DNA from: Sphagnum magellanicum
Lineage: Eukaryota; Streptophyta; Sphagnopsida; Sphagnales; Sphagnaceae
Reading direction: 5' to 3'
Assembly (NCBI GenBank): GCA_021904315.1
Contig: CM038925.1
Location: forward strand, 11,410,501 to 11,474,500
Length of the DNA stretch: 64,000 bases
Shown here: piece after piece, positions 53,941 through 64,000 of the stretch
How the letters are laid out: each line of letters starts with the position of its first letter
How positions within the stretch are numbered: the stretch's first letter is position 1
The notes under the pieces: generated by a model
Database searches by the model: none
The model's input: the letters and a program-made list of their open reading frames with translations, nothing else
Told to the model about the DNA's origin: nothing
Translations under genes and position numbers: made by a program

Positions 53941-56900
53941 TTACCGAGGCTCAATGGTGCTATAACTCACCGAGCCACTTTGCATGCTAGGGCCAGATAA
54001 TTGATCATTGGACCCTTGGGAGTCGTTGCCTTTGGTGGGGTTCAAGGCATTATCATTCCATGCCGACATACTTGGAAGTTCAGTCAGCATGAGTGCACGG
54101 GGCTTAGAACTCTCAACAATATGAGGGATCTCAGTGCTGGCGTCTCCAACCAACATTGCCACAACACGTGTCATTGTTGGTCGCATTGTAGGCTCAGATT
54201 GAGTGCATAATAGTGCAATTGTGACGACCCTTAACGCCTCTTCTTCTGAATAACCAATGCCTTCTAATAATGATGGATCCATGACATCCTTCAACCTTCT
54301 CTTCTCATGTAGTTGCCAAGTCTGCAAAGTTCAAACATGCACTTCAACTTAGATTATACTTTCAAACGCCAAACTGCCATGGATTTGTACAAACCCTAAA
54401 CACTAAACTTCTTGTGAACAAACTTTCATGAGCAGAAGCTTCCAGTACAAATGCATTCGACAACAGAAAGCTTTTTACAAATTGAGAATTTAACAAGAAG
54501 CCATAACTGTGGTTCTCAAAAGATCAAAGAACTGGTTGTGATTTATAAACATGGTTTTCCAAATTTTAAACAAAGTCAGTAACCACTCGTTTACCTGCCA
54601 GTTCTTTCATGAAAACCATTGGTTCTTTGGGGTTATTTTATAATAAAAACTGGGGCTAGCATTTCTTTTGTTTTGATTTTAAAAAAGACCAGAACTGGAG
54701 GTTCTTCTCTGATTCTAAATATTTGAAAATCGAATATTGGCCCAACACTATTGGTACAAATTGAGAGCTTACCCAATCAAGAAGGTATGCTGTATCCAAA
54801 GGCAGGCGGAGGTCAAAATTGCTACGTCCACTAACGAGCTCCAACACTACAACTCCAAAGCTGAACACATCTGCCTTCTCTGTGAGCTGCCCCCGTAGTG
54901 CGTACTCTGGTGCCAAATACCCCCTTCACCCACAGGCCGAATCCAAAATTATCAAACAATAATACCAAAAGATTTTTTGGGTTCTTTTTTCCTAAGGTCC
55001 TCAACATTTGACATTGGGAATTCTGAGTTGGTACCTGTGATTTTATTTTTTTAAGCGGAAGAATTCTCACTTTCTTAACCTGAAAAACATCATTTCAATC
55101 TATGCAAAGGATTTTTCATGAAAAACATGGCCCAAGTTCGCCATACATTTCATGAAAATAATTCCAAAGCACCAGACTTCTACAATATTTTCTTGCCAAG
55201 AGTGGATCCTTATTTTTCTTACTTTCAAATCAGAAATTTTATAACCAAAATTTGGCGAAAATTTTCTTGTGGATGGTCACAACTTTGTCTACACTACAAA
55301 ATTGGAAAAACAAAACACTGGTTAGTAGTTAGTACATTCTAATGACATTAAAAAGAGTACTTGAATAGAAATGAGAAGTCAGGGTCATACTTTGTTCCAG
55401 CAACCCGAGTGCTAACATGGGTTTGGTTATCTTGAAAGAAACGGGCCAACCCAAAATCAGCAATTTTGGGAGTGAAGTCCTCATCAAGAAGAATGTTGCT
55501 TGCTTTGATGTCACGATGGACTATGCGAGTTCGACACCCTTCATGCAGATATGCCAATCCCTGTGCTGTTCCCAATACAATCTTAAGTCTTGTTGGCCAA
55601 TTGAGTTGTAGTGCATGCTCCTTATCTGCATCACCATAACCCTTTGTACATCAAAATCATCTTCAACCACATTTTTAAGAATATCACATTGATATTCCAC
55701 ATTGAGGACAATCATTCGTTCAAGTAACAAAAATGGTGATTAGTTTAGAGCTCCATCTAACTTGTTAACATGTGAGTTTGAGATGGAGCAAACAAAATTG
55801 CCAGGTATTCCCAGCCTTTTTCACATTTGACAACAATGGCTATTGAAATGCTGAATACAAACAGTTTTGAAATGGAATAAATGAAACATTGAAGAGCTTT
55901 GAATCCAAGATTTGTTATACCAAACAAGGCTTGAGAGAGGCTCCGGTTGGGGAGGTATTCATAAACCAAAATGCGTTCATCAGCTTTCAAACAGCAACCT
56001 CTAAGCTTGACAAGGTTGCGATGTTGAACACTGGTAATGAACATCACTTCATTTAGAAACTCCTCGTTCCCTTGTTTTGAGCCTACCGAGAGTTGTTTTA
56101 CAGCCACCTCCGTACCATCCGGCAACAAACCCTAAGCAGATCAAACACATAATCAAAGCCCTTTTAATTAGGTTTGGAATATTGTCAATGAGGTTCACAA
56201 TGTTGAGAAAACAATTTCAAGCAAATTGGTTATGTGCAAATGAAATCTCAGCATCCACCCCATTAATATAGCAGTGGGTTTTTTTGCAGACCTTGAAAAC
56301 AGCACCAAATCCGCCCTCCCCCAGTTTGTTTGACATATGAAAGTTCTTGGTAGCAACTTTCAGCACATTGTAGGGAAAGAGTGTCGGCCCCCCTCCATGT
56401 TTCAAAATGACTGATCAGACACACAAACAACAACATTAGTAAAGACTTGTTTGGTTCATGTAACCAACAGTTCCTTTGGAGAATCGGTGGATGGGTCAGA
56501 ATTAGGGGCTGGGAATACGAATGCCACACAAGGGCTTTGTGCTTACCATCTAGATCCTGGGAGGTGTCTGGAAACCTCAAGCTGAGTTTCTTCTTCCGCC
56601 TAAAGGCCAACCAATATGTGAACACTACTATTACACACACTGCCAGAATGGTGATAGTCAATGCCACTGCTAGCACAGTTTTCTTGGAAGATTTTCCTGC
56701 ACCCAAGTGGCCAAGCACATCATTAAACCCTAATACAAGCTAATTGCCTACAACAATGAACTTTTGTTAGTGTAGAGTAATGCCCTGGCAGCAGCAGGGC
56801 GTTACACCTTGTGAACTGACTCCTGAGGGGAGAGCCCAAAGGCCAGCCTACACCGGGGAAGACCCTGTTGTCAAGGCATTACACCTTGAACCTCGGCTAT

Positions 56901-58676
56901 GTCTTTCATCAAGGGTATAATGCCATAACAAACTGGGCCTTTGTTATATAGGGGTAGGAAAGAGGAAAGAGAACACATAAGTTGACAAGAATGTCCAAGC
57001 TTCAGACACACAGCTTATGCACAACATTCATTCAAAATACCTAGACATCACAACTTAGAAGTTGAACAATGACAAATTATGAAACCTCATATGAAAAGCT
57101 TTCACACCCCTGCCTTCAACGCAAACCACATCATGGTCAGTACTCAATGCTGATTGACATCCACAACATAAGACCAAGCTTCATGGGAACTTACAATGTA
57201 GGCTACTGTGGACACCACTTGGAGAAATCTCCTAAGTGTATTTGCAGGACACCTTGTATCCATGAATATCCCTCTTTTCTAAGAGGAGGGATCTTATGCC
57301 TACTATGTAGGACCAGGTTCAATCTTACACCTACTATTTATGACCAGTACGGATCTTACAGCCATACACTAGGATGAAATTTTGTAGTGTATGTATGTGA
57401 AGCACACCTTGTATATCCATGAATATCCCTCTTACAAAAGAAGAGGGCTGTTACATGTATTTAGGAGCCAAATGGATCTTTACACCTATTGCCTCATCCT
57501 CGGCCCCTTATTTTTGAAATGCCCCCACCCTGGGCCTTCACCAAGCTGCGCATGTTAAGAACTGGTAGAACTAAATTTCTTGTGTATGCGGCAAGCGCAG
57601 TGTTCTCTAAGTAAGAGAAACTAAAATTTATACCAAACAACTGAGGATCATGGCACCATACTCATAAGGTCCCTCAAAATCCTTACAGGGAAGTTTCCTC
57701 ATTTTGAGGGTGTAAGGTGCCTCAAAATCCTTACAGGGAAGGTTCCTCAAAATGAGGGACCTCTCAGGTACCTCAAAATCCTTCAGTGGAAGTTCCTTCA
57801 AGATCCTTACAGGGAGGAGGTTCCTCATTTTTAGGGCCTTGAAGGAGCTTCAAAATCCTTATACAGAAGGTTGTTCCTCATTTTGAGGAACTTGACATGG
57901 AAGGTGCTTCCTCTACTTCTGAGACAAAATCACAGCTGTTTAAAATTTTACCAGATCTTTGCACAAGGGGACTGTTCCAAGAATTTAGGTGCCCCTGAGA
58001 GGGATCTAGATGGGACCTCCTTCGGAGAATAGCCCCGTTCAAGGTCCTTGCCCTAGACAAAAAACAAAAAAAACAAGAATGGTTTACCTGAGCCACCACA
58101 GTTGCCGACAGGGGCAGTAAGATCTGGGATGGCGGAACAGGTTTGGCAAATGGAGTTGGTGACATTACAGAGACTGGGAAGAAACTGACGGCGCTGCTGG
58201 ACGTATTGGAAATAGATGAAGTTACAGAAGCATCTGCGCGGCCACAATTGCCAAGCGCTTTGCACGGCGGAGCAGCAATCGGGAGATGGAAGCAACTGGG
58301 TGGAATTCCCTGCACTGAAAGACGCACATTCACCCATCACGGCTGAGTTGTTGATGTACACGGACCAGCAATTGATGCTCGTTGATACGCAAGCTGCTGT
58401 CTGCTGCTCCCTCGGATCGCTGCAGTTTTGCGCCGGCCCCGGAATCGCCCCCACTGCACTAGGAGCCTGCCCAGCTACTAGCACAAAGTCTTCATGAACA
58501 TGATCTGCTGCAAGGAGATGATGATCGGGTCTCAAAAATACTGCACTAGCTGCTGCACTAGCCACCAGCTGCAGCTGTACTACTGCCGCCACCATCGCCG
58601 TAACTAGTGCTGTAATATGAAGAACTCCTGCAACTCCCGTGCCGCGAGCAAATGATCCGCCTAGTGCAACTCCCAT
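53941..58676 (-). CDS. Receptor-like kinase with 8-cysteine (LTP-like) ectodomain, 7 exons
   Basis: Predicted 611-residue plasma-membrane receptor kinase. Exons read on the minus strand: 58676-58088, 56696-56547, 56410-56292, 56131-55921, 55625-55391, 54923-54773, 54321-53941; all junctions are GT..AG and keep phase. The ATG at 58676 is the first after an in-frame upstream stop. Residues about 14-45 form a long signal peptide. Residues 85-193 hold 12 cysteines, including the order C103, C117, CC134-135, CxC149-151, C170, C177, with PSPDCC as in GPI-type lipid-transfer proteins. A transmembrane helix spans about 203-228, followed by RRKKK. Kinase motifs are all present: P-loop GEGGFG 277-282, VAVK lysine 298, likely helix-C Glu 314, HRD 393-395 (RD type), DFG 413-415, APE 439-441. 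The kinase resembles the LRR-VIII-2/CRK-like group by inspection, but no LRR or DUF26 is present. Junction weaknesses: exon 3 donor is GTCTGC, and the exon 6 acceptor lacks a good pyrimidine tract. A SPARK-like domain is an alternative ectodomain reading. The ligand is unknown. Confidence 0.88.
56697..58087 (-). other. Intron 1 of the receptor kinase
   Basis: An intron of 1.39 kb separates the ectodomain exon from the transmembrane exon. It contains the hairpin-rich tandem repeat and a duplicated block around ACACCTTGTAT and CCATGAATATCCCTCTT (57248-57275 and 57403-57433). It also has an unusual less AT-rich stretch at 56760-56960 with repeated GTTACACCTTG/ATTACACCTTG that looks like inserted repeat DNA of unknown family. 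No coding sequence was seen. Confidence 0.6.
57668..57900. repeat. Degenerate tandem repeat in intron 1 of the receptor kinase
   Basis: About four and a half units of 48-70 bp, each built from CCTCAAAATCCTTACAGGGA followed by GTTCCTCATTTTGAGG. The two halves are partly self-complementary (CCTCAAAATGAGG), so each unit can form a small hairpin. It lies in the first intron (56697-58087). Confidence 0.75.
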
Positions 58677-58820
58677 CTTCTTACTAGCCACGGCCTGGCC
58701 TGATGATGCAGAATATCGTGATCAACTTATAGAAAAACTTCACCGAGTCTAAGTACAAAATTTCTTCCTCTTGCCATCAACGTCGGCCATCTCCAGCTCG
58801 CGGCTACCTGATATTTCCCC

Positions 58821-58830
58821 ATATATATCC
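58821..58830 (-). promoter_or_regulatory. Possible TATA box of the receptor kinase
   Basis: GGATATATAT on the minus strand lies about 145 bp upstream of the ATG at 58676, a usual distance for a plant core promoter with a 5' UTR. No other support. Confidence 0.25.
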
Positions 58831-59012
58831 TAGATCTTCAGTACATCATGAAGCTCATCTGCCCCAACAACAGCTGCAGCAGCTTTCGAGTCTCATTTGC
58901 TTCAATATGCTGCTATATAACTACCTCCCACAGCATCAGAACCCAGAAAAGTAAACGGCCATGTCGAGATAAGTACTCAGCTCTGCAGCAATTGATTAGC
59001 ATGGTCTTTTCT

Positions 59013-59397
59013 AGTCTTCACCGCATCATGAGCTTCTTGTTGAAAAACTTCAACAGTGAAGCAACAACAGTACGAGCAGCAAGAAGTCCAGCTAAAAATC
59101 AGTACAGTATTCAAAGGGGTGGGGGGGGAACAACCCAAAGGGAAAGAAAAAAAACACAAGAAGAAGAACAACAATCTTGATCCGATGATAGGACCCTGAT
59201 CCTCTACTCTTCACCGCATGAGCGAGCTTCTTGTTGAAAAACTTCAAGATTGAAGCAACAACACGAGCAGCAAGAAAAACTAGCTAATCATGATCACAGT
59301 AGGAAAAAGGGGGAAACCAAAAAGAAGAAGAAGAAGAACAACAACAACAACAACAACAACAACAATCTTGATGCGATGATCTAGAACTGATCTGGAA
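59013..59397. repeat. Tandem duplication of about 190 bp upstream of the receptor kinase
   Basis: Copy 1 (about 59013-59203) and copy 2 (about 59204-59397) share GAGCTTCTTGTTGAAAAACT, GAAGCAACAACA, CGAGCAGCAAGAA, AAGAAGAAGAACAACAA and CAATCTTGATxCGATGAT in the same order. Copy 2 has an expanded CAA run (59337-59363). The duplication lies 340-720 bp upstream of the start codon, so it may have doubled promoter elements. Confidence 0.8.
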
Positions 59398-59711
59398 CTA
59401 TATGACTAATTCCAGGAGGTGCAAGAGAGAAGAATGCATAGAATTATATATTATGCTTCAAGAAAACAAAGTAATATTCTTATATCTCTCATTAAAACTC
59501 GTAACAGCTTCGATTCCTGAAAGAATAAAATCTGCTAAAATCTGCTAGCTTAATTACTGCCATGACGAGATGCCATAACTTGATCATCTATCTAGGCATC
59601 ATCCTAGCTACCACAGCAAAAAGACACATGACCAACAGTAGCAGCTAGAACCTTCTGTTTGCTGAGAGGTGCAAGACTAGAGATCGATCAAAGTTCATGT
59701 AGTGGGAAAAT

Positions 59712-59840
59712 AAAGTTTAGCTGCAATGACAAAACATATGCAAACAGAAGCAGAAGAAGGGAAAAAAAATCCAGTATGCAGCTGGTACAAAGGTTAGCTG
59801 CAATGACAAAACAAGTGCAAGGAGAAGAAGAGAAAAATGT
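59712..59840. repeat. Short direct duplication, 75-bp period
   Basis: GTTTAGCTGCAATGACAAAACA at about 59715 recurs as GTTAGCTGCAATGACAAAACA at about 59791, each followed by AGCAGAAGAAG- or GGAGAAGAAG-like sequence. The surrounding region is purine-rich with GGA and CAG runs, so the frames there on both strands are low complexity. Confidence 0.7.
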
Positions 59841-60293
59841 TGGAGGAGGAGGAGGAGGGGAGCAGCACGAGCGGCGGCAGCAGCAGCGGGTGGGTGCGGT
59901 GATGACGGAACTGCAGACTGTACAACTGATGAGACAAAAAGCCTCGGCAGCACCGTCCGTCCCCACCACGCCTTTGTTTTGTTTTTTTTTTTTTTTTCCT
60001 TCACCAGTTGCCTTTTTTCACCAGTTGGAGATTCTAGGCTTGTTCCCTACCCCTTCCCCACAAGAGGAAATTAATCTAGGCCATCATTTTTTACATCATT
60101 ATCCCGGGCGGAGGGAAACCAGCTTCCTGCCCACCAACACACCATGCAGGATGGATGGATGGATTATGATGATGGTAGGTATGTCGGGTACCGCAGAAAA
60201 ACACTTTTTTCATTGTATTCCATACCATGGCTGACTATGGTGGTTAGCTGCTAGTAGTATGTACTAACATATCTACAGGTATCTTTATATACC

Positions 60294-60740
60294 TACTACC
60301 TAGTAGTAGCCTTCAAGTGTCTTTTCTTTACCTACCACCTACATAAATCATATTAACCACTTATAATATTATCTACCTGCTTATTTATGATACTTAACCC
60401 TTCCCCAAGTAGTGTGAGGTGGAAGAAGTAGGAGGCTTTGCACTTAGGATAGCTTACAATGGTAACTCAATTTGTGATTCATCCACAACTAAGTCCATAA
60501 GTTTCCAAGTAATCAATCCCATAGTTAAGCATTCAAATGCATCTACTTACCTGGTAGTCACCAAGTGTCTTTTCTTGCTTACTTACCTACATAGATAGTA
60601 ACCACTTATATTGCCCGCTCACTTATCTATGATACTTAACCTTTACCTAAGTACTGTGAGGTGGAAGTAGGATGCTTATGGGATAAGTTACCATGGTAAT
60701 TCAGTTGGGGTTCATTCATCCACACATAACTCATAACAGG
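60294..60740. repeat. Tandem duplication with 250-bp period
   Basis: Copy 1 (60294-60543) and copy 2 (60544 to about 60740) share CAAGTGTCTTTTCTT, AACCACTTATA, TATGATACTTAACC and GTGTGAGGTGGAAG-type blocks in order, followed by ATGGTAA and ATTCATCCACA. They are about 80% similar by eye. No coding content. Confidence 0.8.
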
Positions 60741-63037
60741 TTTACAATGGATGGTGCACTGGTGGCTGCTAGGTCACAATATCCCATCATCATCCCTTGG
60801 ATTCTAGGCTTCTTTTCACTTTCAAACTGCAAACAGGACCAACTTTTGTTTCTCTTTTGGTGAAATGTTATGAAAATGTGAAAAATAGAAAGAGAATATT
60901 TTGTCACAATAATCCTGCTTTTCTGAAAAAGTTGACAATTTTTTTTAAAAAATTAGGAAACTTTTTCATCACATTCGGACTCTGATTTTTAGTTTATTAA
61001 CATTTTAAAACTAGTTTACTGCCTATTTAGAAGGTTCTAAAAAGATTTTATATCTTTTTTGCAAAGTGTAACTTGTTAACCTATAAAGCACTCTTGTGGG
61101 AAAGTCACTTTGCTCACTTCCCACCAAAAAAAATGAAATATCTTTTCCTTTTCATTTTGGAATAACATATTTTTTGATTTTGTGTCAGGCGAACAACAAT
61201 TGAAAATTGAAAAACAACAGAATATTCATTAATGGCTGAGATGCATAGATGACTCCTTTCCTTTATGTGAGGTCTAGTAGCCTTTGAGTTTGAAATACAT
61301 AAAAATTAAAGAAGCCCTAGAGCAACAACACCCTCAGGTAAACAAGTGTAAGCAATGCTACCCCACAATTTTGGGTACTGACCACACTAAAGGAGAGACC
61401 ACCCTGTGTGAAAAGTAGGAACTAGGAACTAGAGTACTTGGAGTACAAAACTTCACTTTAAATTGTTATTAAATGTATTGGCAATGGGTAGGGGTGTACA
61501 AGTGACATGCAATAGGATGATTATTAAATACCCATATGGTTCAGTCACAATCACAAAGTCCATGTTTAGAAGAAAAACCATGTAAATCAAACAGGCAAGG
61601 ATGGGAACCCATCCACAAGAAGTACAAGGCAAATAAAGCTCGAGGACACACATCACTAAAAAAAAAACATAACAATCAGGATGCCACTAAAAGAGTAATC
61701 CGTAAAGTAACCCTCTCTTCACCCTGTCTTTGGGCCTCCTTTCACCCCCTATCCCCTCTTTCAGTGGTATCCACAAAGTAAAGACATTTTAATAAATCTC
61801 CGTATGGTTACAGATCTCACAAGGTTTGAGTCTAAATATAGTAGTTGTACAGTTAGGAACAGTGAAAATATATGTAGCAGCAGTGGAGGCGCCCAGGAAA
61901 AAGGAAAGACTCCTGAAACTCAGTTTACCACCAAAATTGATGGGTTTTTGAGTTTCACTCCCCCCCATCCCTTGAATGCCACCGTACTTTTTTGCAGGTT
62001 TCTTAAAAATCTCACCCTGTGTATGACCAAACTCCGGGTTTTGATGCTGTGTTTTTCTTACATTAGGGATAACTCTATTAAAATAAGAAGATTGCAAACT
62101 AAAAGTGCAAGTTTCTCCTTGTATGTGTGATGCAAGTTTTCTTGTATGTGGGGTTGTGTCAGTGACAACTTATTATGAGTTCAGAAATCAAGAACCCCTG
62201 AGGACCCAGCCCTGCAATTAGTGAAACATATAATTGCTTATGTTGTAGGGGAGGTTCCTATGGGAGTGGGTTCTCCTGAGGGAGGGTCACCCAAGGGGTG
62301 TGAGCCCCAGGGCTGTTCTCGAACCTCAAGAGAATCCACAAGTACAGGAATCTCCACACACATAAACAATTGCCTTTTTTATTGGAACACAGGATCATAT
62401 AAAAATAGGAGGATCTCCCCTTGGCATACCACTTAGGGTTCTTCTCCCTAAATGGGAGTTCCTCAAACTACACAGAGAAATAAAAGGACATTCGTTTATA
62501 GTTAGAGTTTGGTGTCTTGTTAAATTTTCTTCCACTGTTATTATAGTGTTTTTTTATTTTGTTTTAAAATAGATTAATATAAATTTCTTATTTGCTAAGT
62601 TGTTGACAGTGTTGGTCAGATATGTACGTTCAAGTCGGGCATCAAGCAGGGTATGAGACCTTGACCAACTAGCAATGGCTGACCAAAAAATCCAGCTATA
62701 CCTTACATGAGTGGGCTTGTGTTTTTCAAAACTCATGAGATGCCCTATTGGGAAGGCATCTCACATCGTAAATCTATGTATGACATTAGGGTTGAAGCTT
62801 AGAATTTTTGAGGTTAGGTTTTAAATTTTATTAGTTAGTCCTTCTCACTTTGTTATTGAGTCCTTTCTACTCAAGGAAGCACCAGCTCTCCATCATTACA
62901 ATGGACATTTCAACATGCAACAAAAAGGAGTGTTGAAAGTTTTAATTTTTCATGTCATCAGTGGCCAACAATCAAGTTGTGTGCACATGTATGTAAATAG
63001 GTAAGGTCTCTTGCTTATGTGCTTCATTATGTTTTTA
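60741..63037. other. Intergenic DNA
   Basis: No gene recognised; open frames are short and unlike known proteins on either strand. Confidence 0.45.
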
Positions 63038-63265
63038 AGGTCAATGTTGGAAGTTCTTGAACTTTGGTGTTGGTAATATGCGTGGTGTCTCAGGAACATT
63101 AGGTTTGTTTCCAAGGTCGATGTTGGAAGTTCTTGAACTTTGGTGTCGGTAATATGGGTGGTGTTTCATGAATATTAGGTTTGTTTTCATGTTGGAAGTT
63201 CTTGAATTTTGGTGTTAGTAATATATGTGGTATTTCATGAACATTATTTTGATTTCAAGGTTAGT
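63038..63265. repeat. Tandem repeat of about 77 bp, 3 copies
   Basis: Units begin near 63038, 63114 and 63187 with ATGTTGGAAGTTCTTGAACTTTGGTGT, shortened in the third. They continue with GTAATATG, GTGGTGTTTCA and GAACATTAGGTTTG. A degraded fourth unit (AGTGTTGCAAGTCCA) follows near 63262. No gene recognised. Confidence 0.8.
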
Positions 63266-64000
63266 GTTGCAAGTCCAATAAATTGTGATGTTGGTGCTTT
63301 GGTTTCACTTTTAAATTTGGCATACAATGAATATATAAGAGATGTTTCCTTGAAGATTCATAGGGTTCTCCTTTTTTTGTTTTTGATTATATTGATGTTG
63401 GCATTGGTGAAGGTGGGGTTAGAAGTAGTGGTGATGGGGTAGGATTTAAAACAAATCATAGCAGGCTTGTTGATGAAGAACTTGGTGAGGATGAAGAAGA
63501 GCTTTTGCAAGTTGAAACACATGGTTAGGGAAAGAAATTATTCATCCAATTAGAGCTCAACCAAAAAATTGGTTCACTTATAACATAACAAGTATGCAAA
63601 CCTTGTTTTAAATTAATGATCATATTGTTGCTATAGATTGCAAGTTTTGACAAATGAGATGTGTTGTGTGCCATACATACAACAAAAAGTGGTAGAATAA
63701 AATTTTACCTTGCAACATAAAAGACTGGAAAATGTATAATGAAGACCATGGGACAACTATCATTAGTATCATGTGGCTCTTAAGCATTTTACAATTTTGA
63801 ATCAATACAATACACAATGTGCTATTGTTGGCATAACAATTGTTTCTTAACAAACCTTTATGAAGAGTGAAAACCTAATTGTGGTTTTCATTGTTGATAT
63901 TTTTAGCTTTAAAATGCCGCACAAAAACTCACATCTTATTTAACAACGATTCCTTGAGGCTTTGATCATGTACATCACAAAAGGTTATTAACAATTTGGA

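Noticed and set aside
56760-56960. Possible solo LTR inside kinase intron 1
   Set aside because: The stretch looks inserted, but no paired terminal repeat, target-site duplication or family match was visible.
58053-58691. Single-exon secreted cysteine-rich protein of 212 residues
   Set aside because: The frame reads through a good GTAAAC donor at 58087; splicing to the transmembrane exon is in phase. The apparent start at 58691 is GTG, and the first ATG is 58676.
59659-60234. 191-codon frame upstream of the receptor kinase
   Set aside because: Low-complexity (Glu/Gly/Phe runs from GGA and T tracts) and crosses repeats; no domain seen.

Overview
The window looks like nuclear DNA from a land plant with a large, repeat-rich genome. 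The main signs are a plant-type receptor-like kinase, a plant WRC-domain protein with an MRIRKR start, spliceosomal introns with GT..AG ends, LINE and hAT relics, MITE-like foldbacks and a 5S-rRNA-derived relic. I cannot place the species; a non-flowering lineage is possible but not shown. Most of the window is AT-rich intergenic DNA, and only two genes can be built with confidence.

Layout. 1-12.1 kb: AT-rich repeats, including an extremely AT-rich block (about 1.3-5.45 kb) bounded by GTTGCA-rich zones. 12.2-13.2 kb: 3' part of a decayed LINE. 14.7-15.9 kb: a dispersed repeat beside an 850-bp element with long inverted ends and an internal 51-bp minisatellite. About 19.12-19.20 kb: a 5S-rRNA-like relic. 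23.3-29.2 kb: the WRC-domain gene on the + strand, with a GC-rich 5' region holding a 42-bp minisatellite and an upstream ORF that ends on the main start codon. 29.3 kb: a near-perfect short hairpin. 31.0-31.3 kb: a foldback MITE with a 9-bp target-site duplication. 32-48 kb: intergenic DNA with more repeat families and fragments resembling an hAT transposase, a gag gene and a BAH domain. 48.4-51.3 kb: a less AT-rich island with exon-like pieces that I could not assemble. 53.9-58.7 kb: a seven-exon receptor kinase on the - strand. 58.8-60.8 kb: its upstream region, carrying two local tandem duplications. 61-64 kb: intergenic DNA with another tandem repeat.

The two genes are unrelated in function. 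One is probably a nuclear DNA- or chromatin-associated regulator; the other is a plasma-membrane receptor kinase. The most unusual item is the receptor kinase. Its extracellular part carries the cysteine order of a lipid-transfer-protein (8-cysteine) domain, joined through one transmembrane helix to an active-looking RD kinase of the LRR-VIII-2-like type. All six of its intron junctions keep reading phase, giving a 611-residue protein.
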